Shown piece after piece: positions 8,540-18,400 of a stretch of 64,000 bases of DNA; the stretch's first letter is position 1; each line of letters begins with the position of its first letter. The notes below the pieces were generated by a model, which was given only the letters and a program-made list of their open reading frames with translations, ran no database searches and was not told the DNA's origin. Made by a program: the position numbers and the translations under genes. The stretch is from the NCBI RefSeq assembly GCF_006151805.1, contig NZ_VDDA01000004.1, positions 551,612-615,611 on the forward strand, in the 5' to 3' direction. This stretch comes from Methylobacterium terricola. GTDB lineage: Bacteria > Pseudomonadota > Alphaproteobacteria > Rhizobiales > Beijerinckiaceae.

Positions 8540-10390
8540 TCACGCCCGCCGGTCGCCGGCCGCCTCGGGGGCCGTGGCCGCCTGGCCCTCCACCAGGCGC
8601 TCGGCTGCGCGGCCTGACTCGCCGGCCTGATCGGCAGGGCGCACGCCGGCCGCGGTGGCGATCAGGACCGCCTCGGGCAGGGTGCGGGCGCCGAGCGCTT
8701 CCATGACCTTCGCGCGGTGGATCTCCACCGTGCGCGGGCTCAGGCCCAGCGTGCGGGCGATGGTCTTGTTGGTGCCGCCCGCGAGCAGGCCCTCCAGCAC
8801 GGCGCGCTCGCGGGCCGTGAGCGTCGTGACCCGATGATGCGACGCGTCGCGCTCGCGGGTCCGCTCCGCGACGTCCCGGATCTCGACCAGCGCCGACCGG
8901 ACCGCGAAGACCAGATCATCCGGGAGCCAGGGATCCTCGAGGAAATCGACGGCACCCGCCTTCATCGCGCGGACCCCGAAGCCGGTGTCGCCGCCGCTCG
9001 CACCGACCGCCACCACGGGCAGGTGCGCCCGGTCCGTCTTCAGCGCGCTCGCCACCCCGAAGCCGCCGGCCTCCCCCAGGTCGAGCACGACGCAGCCCGC
9101 TATCAGGGAGCCGGCGATCTTGAGGAAGGCCTGGCCGCTCGCGAAGGCCTGGACCTCGTAGCCGCCGGCCTGCAGGGCCGCCACGGCGCGATGCCGGGCG
9201 TCATCCCCGGCCGCGACCACGTAGGCGCGCAGCTCGGTATCGGTGGTGACGTCCTGCGCGATCCCGCCCACGGAGCGGACCAGCCCGTCGCGCCCGGGGA
9301 TCGGGAAGAAGGTATCGCGGATGCGGCGCACCCGGTGGTCCGAGGCGCGCAGGATCCGGTAGCCGAGCATCAGCGTCTCGCCGCGGCCGACCCGCTCCAG
9401 CGCCTGTGCCGCCCCGTCGCGGTCCTCCGGATGGACGCTGGCGAGCCAGCCCGCGAGGTCCGGCATGTCCTCGACCGGCATGCCCCAGACCTGCGCGAAG
9501 GAGGGACTGAGATAATCGAGCTGCCCGCTTTCCAGGTCGGCGAGCCAGAGCACGTTGGACGAATGCTCGGCGTAGCGCCGGAAGCGCTCCTCGCTCTCGC
9601 GCAAGGCCGCCTCGGCACGCGTCTCGCGGTCGACGTCCTGCATGACGATGATGGCGAGCGGGATGCTCCTGTCGCGCTCACGCACCGGAATGGCGCTCAC
9701 CCGCATCCAGGTCTCGGCGCCCTCGCGGGACCGGTGCAGGACGCTCATGCCCCGCACGACCTCCCCCCGCACCGCCCGCGCGAACGGGTAGTCGGACGGG
9801 CTTACGATCCGGCCCTCCGCATCGAAGCCGGTCCACCGGGGCTGCCCGTCCGGATCCACCGCCGGGACCAGGCCGCGCGGCAGGAACCGCCGGCAGAGCG
9901 GATTGGCGAGCAGGGCCCGCCCGTCGGCCCCGAACAGCCCGGCCGCGAAGGGGAGATGCTCGATCAGCGTGCCGAAGCGCGCCCGTTGCGCCTCGATCTC
10001 CTGCACGGCGGCCCGCAGGCGCTCCTCCGTGCGGACCCGCGCGGTCGTTTCATGCACGTGGCAGAGCACCCCCTGCACGCTGCCGTGCTGATCCCGGACC
10101 GGCGAGTAGGCGAAGGTCCAGACGCTGTCCTCCCGCGATCCGTCGCGGTTCACCGTCACGACGTAGTCTTCCAGGTCGCTCGCCTCGCCCCGGAGCGCGC
10201 GTTCCGTGACCGGCCCGATCTGGTCCCACGCCTCGCGCCAGACCTCGGGGAACGGGCGCCCGAGCGCCTCGGGCTTGATGCCGAGGATGGGCCGATAGGC
10301 ATCGTTGTAGAAGCTGATGAGGTCGGGTCCCCAGGCGAGGTATGTCGGAAAAGCCGAGTTGAGCATGCCGCTCAGGGTGTATTTCAGCAC
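8540..10390 (-). CDS. PAS-PAS-PAS-receiver-LuxR fusion regulator
   Basis: Encodes 616 residues as annotated from a GTG at 10390. PAS-type domains lie at about residues 5-115, 135-255 and 265-390 (two with clear DxxxRxxAEx[12 protein letters not shown] linkers). A receiver domain follows at about 395-510 ([12 protein letters not shown] holds the phospho-Asp position; EDPW marks its end), then a LuxR/FixJ-type helix-turn-helix at about 525-585 ([20 protein letters not shown]). There is no histidine kinase domain, so sensing and DNA binding are fused. Upstream, the same frame continues as a typical PAS N-terminus (FLAGGGQV...DWVSSPLGP) but meets a TGA near 10482. Thus the gene either starts late at 10390 or has a frameshift or nonsense change at its 5' end. 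Confidence 0.8.
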   Translation of the reverse strand: MLKYTLSGMLNSAFPTYLAWGPDLISFYNDAYRPILGIKPEALGRPFPEVWREAWDQIGPVTERALRGEASDLEDYVVTVNRDGSREDSVWTFAYSPVRDQHGSVQGVLCHVHETTARVRTEERLRAAVQEIEAQRARFGTLIEHLPFAAGLFGADGRALLANPLCRRFLPRGLVPAVDPDGQPRWTGFDAEGRIVSPSDYPFARAVRGEVVRGMSVLHRSREGAETWMRVSAIPVRERDRSIPLAIIVMQDVDRETRAEAALRESEERFRRYAEHSSNVLWLADLESGQLDYLSPSFAQVWGMPVEDMPDLAGWLASVHPEDRDGAAQALERVGRGETLMLGYRILRASDHRVRRIRDTFFPIPGRDGLVRSVGGIAQDVTTDTELRAYVVAAGDDARHRAVAALQAGGYEVQAFASGQAFLKIAGSLIAGCVVLDLGEAGGFGVASALKTDRAHLPVVAVGASGGDTGFGVRAMKAGAVDFLEDPWLPDDLVFAVRSALVEIRDVAERTRERDASHHRVTTLTARERAVLEGLLAGGTNKTIARTLGLSPRTVEIHRAKVMEALGARTLPEAVLIATAAGVRPADQAGESGRAAERLVEGQAATAPEAAGDRRA

Positions 10391-10926
10391 GTCCGGCCAC
10401 GCATCGATCGGGCCGAGGGGAGAGGAAACCCAGTCATATTCTCGAACGCGGATGGCGACTTGACCGCCACCGGCGAGGAACGTTCATTTGTCCACGGCGA
10501 CCTCCTTCGGGGCCCAATCCGAAGGGACGCCGCATGAAATGGCAACTACCTATGTTGTAAAAATACGCCATATACAATTGTCATACATACAATTGCCCCC
10601 GTCCCGCCATGTATTATAAAGCCATTTTTGGTAGTATTTTACGAAATATAGATTCATCAGGGCAATTCGAGCTAGCGAGTGCCGCTGACCATCCTGATAT
10701 CTTGGCCCCTGGCGACTTTCATCCTTGCCGAGGCAGCAAAATGCGATCCTTGAATCGCGTGATGACATGACAATAAAACCACTCCCGCTGTCACGGTCGA
10801 ACGTGGGCAGTGGCGACTGACCGAGAGAAAGGCGAAAATCTGCGCGCCTCCCGTGGCCGTCGCATGACTTTGCCGAACTGGATCGGCTCCTGTCGCGAAG
10901 AGGATGAGGTGCGGCGGCGGCCCTCG

Positions 10927-10978
10927 GATACCCTCGCGCCTTGGCATCGACACGGCGGTGCCAAGGCGCGAGGGTATC
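10927..10978. repeat. Perfect 20-bp inverted repeat, 12-nt loop
   Basis: Left arm 10927-10946 begins gataccctcgcgccttggca; right arm 10959-10978 is its exact reverse complement. Transcribed in either direction it would form a very stable hairpin. Part of it recurs at about 6236-6250, so it belongs to a dispersed element. Confidence 0.8.
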
Positions 10979-11000
10979 AGCGCCGGTGCCCGTTCGGGCT

Positions 11001-11042
11001 TGCCTTGCGCCGTCGAACGGATCCGTTCGACGGCGCAAGGCA
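11001..11042. repeat. Perfect 42-bp palindrome
   Basis: The 21 nt from tgccttgcgccgtcgaacgg onward are followed by their exact reverse complement, with no spacer. The palindrome is centred on ggatcc. The adjacent sequence cccgttcggg is itself palindromic. A decayed copy is present near 6181-6205. It is REP-like in nature; no protein is encoded within. Confidence 0.85.
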
Positions 11043-11428
11043 TGACTCGCCGCTCGACTCGCGCCGGAATCCCAGCCTGGATCGAGGGACGGCAGGCCGC
11101 CGCGGCTTCCTGTGCACACTCCCCATGCCGGATCGCAATGCTTGCGACGCGGACCACGCGGCAAGTCTCGATCGAGGGTCACGCTGCGCCTGCGTGGATC
11201 ACCGCTGCTATCGCCGCCTGCGCGGCGTCCAGCCGGCAGGCCAGAGCGAGAGCCGCCCTTTGCGATGGATCGCCGGGCGCCGCCGCGTTCAGGGCCGTGC
11301 GCGGCGCGAGAGGCGGATCCCGGGCTTCGGGATCCGCGCCTCCGATCCGCGTCCGCATCGCGACCGGCCGCCCGCGCCGCGAGACAACCGCACCGGACGC
11401 GGTCCCTGGCTTCAGGCGTGCGACGGCA

Positions 11429-12598
11429 TCAGGGAATGAACACCGACCGGACGCAGCCATCCGTCTTGTGCTTGAACATGGCGTATCCCCGCGGTGCATC
11501 TTCGAGCGAGAAGCGGTGCGTCGCCAGGAACGAGGGGTTCAGCTCGCCCTTCTGGGCATGGTCGAGCAGGCGCTCCATGTAGGCCTGGCCGTGCTGCTGC
11601 GCGGTGCGCACGGTCATGCCCTTGTTCATGATCGCCCCGATCGGAAACTTGTCCATCACGCCGTAGACGCCGAGGATCGACAGCGTTCCCCCCTTCCGGC
11701 AGGCCAGGATCGCCTCGCGCAACGCCTGGCCGCGATCCGTCTGCATGAAGGTGAGCTGCTTGGCGCGGTCATAGGCATATTGCAGGCCGGTGCCGTGCGC
11801 CTCCATGCCGACCGCATCGATGCAGGAATCGGGGCCCCGGCCGCCGGTCATCTCCCGCAGCACCTCCAGCACGCTGTCGACCTCGGCGTAGTTGATGGTC
11901 TCGGAGCCGACATGCTCGCGGGCCATCCGCAGCCGTTCGGGCATGCGATCGATCGCGATCACCCGCTCGGCCCCCATCAGGAACGCGCTCTTCTGCGCCA
12001 TCAGGCCGACGCCGCCGCAGCCCCAGACCGCCACCACGTCGCCGCGCCGGATGTTGCAGAAATCCGCCCCCATATAGCCGGTGGGGGCCGCATCCGAGAG
12101 AAACAGCACCTGCTCGTCCGGCAGCCCTTCCGGCGCCTTGAAGCAGTCGTTGTCGGCGAAGGGCACGCGGACATACTGGGCGTGGGCCCCGGCGTAACCA
12201 CCGAAAGCGTGCGTGTAGCCGTAGATGCCGGCAGTCGGGTAGCCGAAGACGGGCTCCTGCAGCTCCGGCTTGGGATGGGTGTTGTCGCACAACGAACTCA
12301 GCTTGTTCTTGCAGTACCAACACTGTCCGCAGGTGATGAAGGACGGAACGACGACGCGATCGCCCTTCTTGACCTTCCTGACTTCGGGCCCGACCTCCTC
12401 GACGACGCCCATGAACTCGTGGCCGATGACGTCGCCAGCCTTCATGGTCGGGATGTAGCCGTCGATGAAGTGCAGGTCCGAGCCGCAGGTGGTCGACATG
12501 GTGACCCGCAGGATGCAGTCATGCGGGTTGACGATCTCGGGATCCTTGACCGTCTCGACCCGCAGGTCGTTGACGCCGTTCCAGATGAGCGCGCGCAT
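11429..12598 (-). CDS. Zinc-dependent alcohol dehydrogenase (MDR superfamily)
   Basis: A 389-residue medium-chain dehydrogenase paralogous to the enzyme at 1933-3108. Catalytic zinc residues Cys38 (TTCGSDLH), His60 and Glu61, structural zinc cysteines 90, 93, 96 and 104, and nucleotide-binding GCGGVG are all present. The sequence around residues 150-180 (ADNDCFKAPEGLPDEQ) resembles glutathione-independent formaldehyde dehydrogenase-like proteins, but the substrate is not determinable. The ATG at 12598 has a GAGGAGG site 6 nt upstream. It lies 114 nt downstream of an SRPBCC protein gene on the same strand, echoing the dehydrogenase/cyclase pairing of the first locus. Confidence 0.9.
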   Translation of the reverse strand: MRALIWNGVNDLRVETVKDPEIVNPHDCILRVTMSTTCGSDLHFIDGYIPTMKAGDVIGHEFMGVVEEVGPEVRKVKKGDRVVVPSFITCGQCWYCKNKLSSLCDNTHPKPELQEPVFGYPTAGIYGYTHAFGGYAGAHAQYVRVPFADNDCFKAPEGLPDEQVLFLSDAAPTGYMGADFCNIRRGDVVAVWGCGGVGLMAQKSAFLMGAERVIAIDRMPERLRMAREHVGSETINYAEVDSVLEVLREMTGGRGPDSCIDAVGMEAHGTGLQYAYDRAKQLTFMQTDRGQALREAILACRKGGTLSILGVYGVMDKFPIGAIMNKGMTVRTAQQHGQAYMERLLDHAQKGELNPSFLATHRFSLEDAPRGYAMFKHKTDGCVRSVFIP

Positions 12599-12712
12599 GG
12601 GAGCCTCCTCGGCGGATTTCGCAAAAATTGGTGCCGGTCCTGGGACAGCAATCGGCGACGAACTACGACCGTCAGCGGACCTGCATCGGCCGGCCGACGC
12701 AGGTCTGCGGCG

Positions 12713-13456
12713 TCAGCGGGGATCGGCCCGCGCCGCGGGCTGGCGCTCGGTGGTGGGAATCTCGCCGGTCTGGACCAGGGCCTTGAAGTAGTGCAGCGAC
12801 TTGCCGGCCAGCGCCGCCGGCAGCGCTCCGCCCAGCATCCGCGCCGCGGCCCGGCCGAGCATGCCGCCGGGCGGATCGAGGCGGGCGCGCAGGGTGACCA
12901 CGATGCCACGATCGCCGGCCGCCGGGTGGAAATGCACCGACGCGTCCCGGACCAGCGCGCCCTCGCCCTGCGCCTCCCAGCGCAGGATCTCGCCGGGCCG
13001 ATCCTCGACCAGCCGCATCTCCCAGGATCCGAGATCGTGGCCGGCCGTCCAGCGCGTCTGCCCGTCGCCCGTGGACTCGATGGCGGCGAAGGGCGCCATG
13101 ACCCGGCGCAGGGTCTCCGGCTCGCGCCAGCGCCGGTAGAGCTCGTCCGCGGACACCGCCTCGATCGTGATCGAGCGCGCGATGTCCGGCTCGTCCGCCG
13201 CATCCGATCGTCGTCGGTTCGTCCCCGTCCCGATCCGGCCGGCCAGGCCCGTCTGAACGCCGATCAGGCCGACCACCGCGACACCGGCGGCGGCGGCAAG
13301 GGCAAGCCCGACTATGCCGGGGCTGGAACGCCCCCCGACAGCGTCATCCCCACCGGGTCGCTGGCCGGCCCGGGCCCCACCGCGCCGCATGGCTCGAGCG
13401 CCGTCCGGAGCATCGCTGCGATCCTCCGGAGGGAGGCCCTCGTGTCGATCGGTCAT
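12713..13456 (-). CDS. SRPBCC (polyketide cyclase/dehydrase-like) membrane-anchored protein
   Basis: Encodes 247 residues. Residues 1-45 are polar and Gly/Arg-rich. Residues about 46-70 (PGIVGLALAAAAGVAVVGLI) are a transmembrane segment. Residues about 92-235 form an SRPBCC/START-like domain (SITIEAVSADELYRRWREPE at its start; GSWEMRLVEDRPGEILRWEA in the middle). It probably binds a hydrophobic ligand at the membrane; the ligand is unknown. It is the counterpart of the membrane-only cyclase/dehydrase protein at 1315-1914. The downstream alcohol dehydrogenase is probably co-transcribed. Confidence 0.8.
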   Translation of the reverse strand: MTDRHEGLPPEDRSDAPDGARAMRRGGARAGQRPGGDDAVGGRSSPGIVGLALAAAAGVAVVGLIGVQTGLAGRIGTGTNRRRSDAADEPDIARSITIEAVSADELYRRWREPETLRRVMAPFAAIESTGDGQTRWTAGHDLGSWEMRLVEDRPGEILRWEAQGEGALVRDASVHFHPAAGDRGIVVTLRARLDPPGGMLGRAAARMLGGALPAALAGKSLHYFKALVQTGEIPTTERQPAARADPR

Positions 13457-13954
13457 GGCACACCTCAGACGCGTCGAAGGAGCCGAGAGCCCGGCGCCGC
13501 GTGCGTTCAGCCGATGAATGATCGTGGCTCAACGCCCGCAATACTGGCGATCTTTTATTCTCAGGCGTCGTGACCCGAAGAAGCGACAACGAGTTCCGGC
13601 TTGGCGAGATCAGAGCTCATCGTCCCGGTCCGAGCAATAACATGCATCAGTTCTTGTCGGCGGCCCTCGAAGCGATGAACGCCGCAGGCATGATCCTGCG
13701 CCGTGTGACGGCGTCCGATGGCAACGAGGACCGGGCGCGGTCCCGCCACGCGGGGACCCCTCCTCTCCTGCATCGTGAGCCTGAGACGGCCCGCCGCGCC
13801 AACCCGGCTCCAGCTCGTGACCCGGCCACGCGGCAAGGCGATGGCCGTGAACGGTCGCCACCCGTCTGATCTCCCGTGGAAACCCGGGCACGGGCGAGCT
13901 TGGCCTTTCGCTCGGTTTTTGAGGGCGGGCCGTTGGCTCGCTGGCGCCCCCCTT
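13457..13954. other. Intergenic region, no gene supported
   Basis: About 500 nt with no recognisable gene; reading frames on both strands are compositional. It begins with a short AT-richer stretch (13520-13565) suitable for a promoter of the SRPBCC gene and grades into insertion-sequence debris. Confidence 0.4.
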
Positions 13955-14090
13955 GTCAGAACAGCAAAGGTCGGCGTCACAAGGCTGACGTGCCGGCGCC
14001 GGCCATGCCAAGAGCGGGTCTCGTTGTAATCCACGCCCAGCTCGGTCTTTTTGGTCTCGAGCGCCTGCTCGATCGCCCAGCGCCGCTCCT
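13955..14090 (-). pseudogene. Remnant of IS701-like transposase
   Basis: On the minus strand one frame reads WAIEQALETKKTELGVDYNE followed by TRSWHGRRRHVSLV. This is the conserved C-terminal block of IS701-type transposases (typically ...LxxAKxExGLDxYEVRSWxGWxRHxxL). Only about 45 codons remain, without start or stop in context and with the flanks unrelated, so this is a decayed fragment. Confidence 0.6.
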
Positions 14091-14270
14091 AGCACTACAG
14101 TTGCAACCCACTCTTGAGCAGGCGCCGGACAACCTTGGCTCCTGTAAGCGACAGCTGTCGACATGGGGCAAAATTGCGGGCCACAACTGTATTGCTAAAG
14201 TCTAAACCTGATCAAGGTATAGTGGCGATGAGTGAGATTTGATTCCAAAGCGCCCCAGATGGAGGAGGCT

Positions 14271-14941
14271 ATGGCAGAGCTGTTCTGGCTGTCGGACGAG
14301 CAGTGGCAGGCGATCGCGCCGTTCATGCCCACCAACCAGCCCGGTGCTCATCGCAAGGACGACCGCACCATCCTGTCGGGCATCCTGCACGTCATCAGGT
14401 TCCGGACCAGCATGCTGGCGGCTCTCGCCAAAGCCGGATGGTCGGGCGAGGCCGCCGCCCTCGACGCGACCGACGTCAAAGCCCAGCGCGCCGCCCACGG
14501 TGCAAAAGGGGGGACCGCCACCAGGCGATCGGCCCCTCGCGGGCGGGCGCGACCACCGAGATCCATGTCCTCACCGACGTGATAGGCCGCCCAGGCGTCA
14601 TCCACCTCACCCCCGGCAACGCCAGCGACGTGAAGATCGCGCCTGCCGTGCTGGACAAGGCACCCGGCCCGATGCGCCGGCTAATCGCCGACAAGGGCTA
14701 CGATGCCGACTGGCTGCGCCAGGACCTGCACGAGCAGGACATCAGCGTGGTCATCCCTGGCACCCGTGCCCGCAAACGCAAGATCCGCCTCGATAAGCGG
14801 CGCTATTGCGACCGCGGGCGGGTCGAGGCGGTGTTCTGCCGCCTCAAGGACTTCCGCCGCATCGCCACACGCTACGACAAGCTGGCACACGACTTCGCCT
14901 CGGCTCTCGCCCTGGCTGCCGTCATCGCGTTCTGTTGCTGA
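14271..14941 (+). pseudogene. Degenerate IS5-family transposase
   Basis: The reading frame starts well (MAELFWLSDEQWQAIAPFMP) and matches the IS5/IS1031-like DDE transposases common in Methylobacterium. Two lesions are visible. An internal deletion after HVIRF removes the segment that normally carries the CRWCDCP-type block before MLAALAKAGW. A frameshift near 14510-14525 moves the remaining sequence (QAIGPSRAGATTEIHVLTDV ... RRIATRYDKLAHDFASALAL) into another frame, ending at 14941. The C-terminal part retains the DKGYDAD and YCDRGRVEAVFCRLKDFRR motifs. Terminal inverted repeats are not clear. Inactive. Confidence 0.85.
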
Positions 14942-15054
14942 TCGAGTCCTGACCCTAGGCGTCCGATTTACCGTGGCGCCTTGAACTCGCGCTTGACGCG
15001 GTCCAGGGCCAGGCTGCGGCCAGGTCGTGGAGCGCACGGTTCTGCCACGCATCA

Positions 15055-15200
15055 CCCCGCCAGCACCATCTTGCGCATCAGACGCGCCACAGTTATCGAG
15101 CGACCACAATTCCTTTCCGGGCCAGCTGACGCCATACTCCGGTCAAGCTCGGGGGCATGCTCTTGCGCACGCCGTAGACGCGGAACAGGGCGTTGCTTAC
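15055..15200 (-). pseudogene. Remnant of IS3-family transposase (orfB-like)
   Basis: Minus-strand translation gives NALFRVYGVRKS, then VWRQLARKGIVVAR, then (one frame over) TVARLMRKMVL. This order matches the YGVRKVWRQLxREGxxVARCTVARLM block of IS3-family OrfB. An in-frame stop and frame changes show decay. The whole stretch 14942-15346 contains nothing else recognisable. Confidence 0.5.
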
Positions 15201-15346
15201 CGCAGCCGCTCGCACGGTCAAGGCACCGCATGCCGCGATCCGGAAAGGCTTCTTGGCCTTCACCGACCCAGGACCTCCGCAACAGCTCAACGCCGCAGGA
15301 TACCAGGGTAGCTGCTACGTCACGACCTAATTGGGTAACGCTATGG

Positions 15347-15421
15347 TGGAGCGGGCGATCGGGATCGAACCGACGACATTCAGCTTGGGAAGCTGACGTT
15401 CTACCACTGAACTACGCCCGC
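15347..15421 (-). tRNA. tRNA-Gly (anticodon CCC)
   Basis: Minus strand: acceptor GCGGGCG pairs with CGCCCGC. D-arm GTTCAGTGGTAGAAC, anticodon stem TCAGC/GCTGA with loop TTCCCAA (anticodon CCC, reading GGG) and T-arm GTCGG TTCGATC CCGAT are all intact. The discriminator T and an encoded CCA follow (15347-15349). It faces the insertion-sequence debris with its 3' end. Confidence 0.95.
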
Positions 15422-15495
15422 GACGAGGTTTGTCATACGGGCTCGCCCCGGCCCTGTCCACCCCGAAATGCCGCGGTCTCCGGGGCGGTGGTGGG

Positions 15496-18400
15496 TCACC
15501 GGTCCATGCGCCCGGCGGGGGGGGCGTTGGGGTCGCCGCCGCCGGCGCCGAAGAGCTTGCGCAGGAAGCCCGGGGCGATCGCCGAGAGGGGATTCACGCT
15601 GATGTTCGGCGCGCTCATCGCGCCGGCAACCCGGAAGTTGATGCCGAACAAGCCCTCGTTGTGGCCGCCGCCCAGCAGCGGGCCGAAGATCGGCACCTGC
15701 GACACCACGTTGTTGAGGCCGTAGAGCGGCACGAAGGTGCCGGAGACGTCGGTGCGGTCCTTGCCGGTGTCGATCCAGCCGCCGAGCGTGAAGCCCATCG
15801 CCGGGCCGGAGATCGCGGCCTCCGCGAAAGCGATGCGGGTGCCGGTGCGCTGGAAGGCGGCGCGCAGGCGGTCGAAGCCGACGTCGTTGGCGTCGCTGCG
15901 CCGGTCGTCGGCCTCGCCCTGGGCCATGATCCGGCCGAGCGCCGGCTCGTTGCGCAACGCAAAGGAGCGGACCTGCAGCAGGCCCGATTGCGGCCCGTCA
16001 TTCATCGTCATCTGCAGCGACAGGGACCCGCCCTGCATGCGCTTGTAGATGTCGAGGAAGCGGAGCGCCGCGCCGGCGTCGGTGGTCTCGGCGTTGAGCA
16101 CCGGCGGGGTGCTGCGGTCGCCCTTCGCCACCTCCAGGCTCACCCCGGCCGAACGCAAGCGGCCCTGGATCCGGGCCTGGCGGATGTCGTCGCCGCGCAA
16201 CGACAGCTTCAGGCTGGCATTGGTCAGCGCCTCGTCGTTGAACCCGGTCAGGATCGCGAAGCTGAGATCGGCTTCGACCTCGCGGCCCGCGCCGTCCTTG
16301 CCGCCCTTGCGCGGCGGCGCCGTCATCGCGCGCAGGAACGGCCGCGCATCGGCGACGCCGCCCTTGGCGCTGAGCCGGTAGCCGTTGGTGCCCATGCGCT
16401 CGACCTGGGCGCGGATGTCGTCGCCGGGCGAGAGCTTCAGGCTGGTGAGGTCGGCCCGCTCGAAGCCGCCCTCGGCGTTGAGCGTGGCGCTGCCGCGCAG
16501 CTGCACCGGGCCGGAGTCGAGGGCGATGTCGCGCAGATCGCTGCCCTGGCCGGTCTCCGTGAGGGACAGCGTAAGCCGGCCCGCCCGGCCGGCGGGTTTG
16601 GTCCAGCCCGGCAGCAGCCCGTCGATGCTGGCCCGGGCGAGGTCGGCCTCGATCCGGATCGGGGCCTTGCCCGGGCGGCCGACCGGCACGATGAAGCGGG
16701 CATTGACGGGACCGGCGAGCTGGGGCGCCGTCGGCAGACCTTTGCGGGCGCGGGCCGCGTCGTCGAGGGCCATGGTCACCACCGCCTCACCGGGCGCGCC
16801 GGCCTTCGGCTGGTGCAGGTCGACGGTGAGCGGGGCGCTGGCGAGGCGGCCGTCGCCCTTGAGGCTGAAGCCGTTGCGGTCGTAGGCGACGGCGAAGCGG
16901 CCGTTCTCGAGCTTCTCCTTGCCGACGAGGCGGTCGGCGGCGATGTCGGTGAGGCTGCCGGTCAGGGTCACCGGCAGGTCGCCGATGTCGGGAACCGCCT
17001 CGAGGGAGAGGGGGAAGTCGATCCGCAGATCGGCCTGGCCGCGCAGGGTCGCGGGGTCGAGCTCGGTGCCGGAGAGCGAGCGGAACAGCTTGGTCTGGAG
17101 CAGGGAGGCGAGCGCGTCGGCGCCGCCGGTGAGGCGAAGGCCGATCTGGGCCGAGACGTCGTGCGGCACCGCGTCCTTGATGACGAAGGAGCCGTCCTGA
17201 AGGGTCAGCGCCCGGCCGTCCGGCATCCGGATCTCCGCGGTGGCGCCGCGGATGGTGGTGTTGCGCCCGGTGACGAGCCCGGACACCCGGGCCCGGGAGA
17301 GCGGCGGCGCGTCGGAGGAGATGGTGAGCCCGCCCTCGCTCACCGCGAAGGCGATCCGCACCGCCTGGTCGGGCATCGGCTCGCCGCGGGTGGCGGCGGC
17401 GAACTCGGCCATGCTCATGTCGACCACGATGTCGAGGCTGTCGAGCCGCCCGGTGCGCAGGTTGTCGACGAGGTAGGCGCGGATCGGCGGCGCGACGTTC
17501 TCCGGCCACAGCCGCAGGGCGGCGCGCCCGTCGGTGCGCTCGGCGGTGATGCGCAGGGTCAGGCCGCCCTCGTCGGCCTTCGTGCCCAGCGTGCCGCTGA
17601 TCGTGCCGCGGACCGTGTCGCCGGTCAGCGTGAGCGCGTCGATCCGCATGCCGCCGTCGCGGCCCGAGAGGCGGGCCTCGACCTTGGCGACCTTGACCGG
17701 GGCATCGGCGAGCGTGGCCCCCCGCAGGACCGCGTCGGCGCCCGACAGGGTCGCGGTCCAGCCCGCGCCGGTGCCGTCCGGCGCCGCCACCCACTCGCCG
17801 GCGAGCCGCACCCGGTTGCCGGCGCCGCGGTAATCGAGGGAGTCGACCCGCAAGGCCCGGCGGGCCTCGTCCCAGGCGGCGTCGACCGTCACCGCCTCGA
17901 TCGTCACCGGGTTGAAATCCTTCTCCTCGATGAGGAGGTTGCCCTCGCTGGTGGTGAGCCGGAGGGTCATCCCGTCGAGGCGGGCGCCGTGCATCGCCAC
18001 CTGGGCCCGGCCGGACAGCTTCAGGTCGGTGGTCAGCGGCAGGCGCGACTGGCCGGAGAGCAGCAGCAGATCGGGGGCCGGCAGGTCGTCGAGGGTGAGC
18101 ACGCCGTGGCGGCCGCCGTCGGGCGCCTGCTCGACGTCGCCGCCGAAGCGCCAGGGCCCGTGCGGACCGACGATGCGCATCTCGAACAGCCGGGCCGACC
18201 GGGTCGCGTCGCGGTTGAACAAGCCGTCGACCCGCGGGAACACCACCCGCTCCGCGCCGGATTCGTCGAGCAGCGTCAGGCGGGCATTGGTCAGGCGGGC
18301 CCGGTCGAGGCTGCCGATCACGCCGGACGGGTCGAGGACCAGGCTCAGGATCGACGCAACGGTGGCCGAGACCGGCGAGACGGTGCCGCGGGCCGCCGCC

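Larger units (their letters stand above)
10391..11428. other. Long intergenic region with palindromes and an AT-rich patch
   Basis: No credible intact gene. Bases 10391-10505 carry the in-frame but interrupted 5' extension of the PAS regulator, with a GGAGG at 10501-10505. Bases 10550-10720 are strikingly AT-rich, with a direct repeat atacaattg at 10572-10580 and 10587-10595. Bases 10927-11042 are two large palindromes. The rest is GC-rich and non-coding in appearance. Confidence 0.5.

Noticed and set aside
10927..11042. CRISPR-like array
   Set aside because: Only two palindromes with different sequences, no regular spacers and no cas genes nearby.
14195..14960. Intact IS5-type element
   Set aside because: The transposase has an internal deletion and a frameshift, and matching terminal inverted repeats could not be identified.
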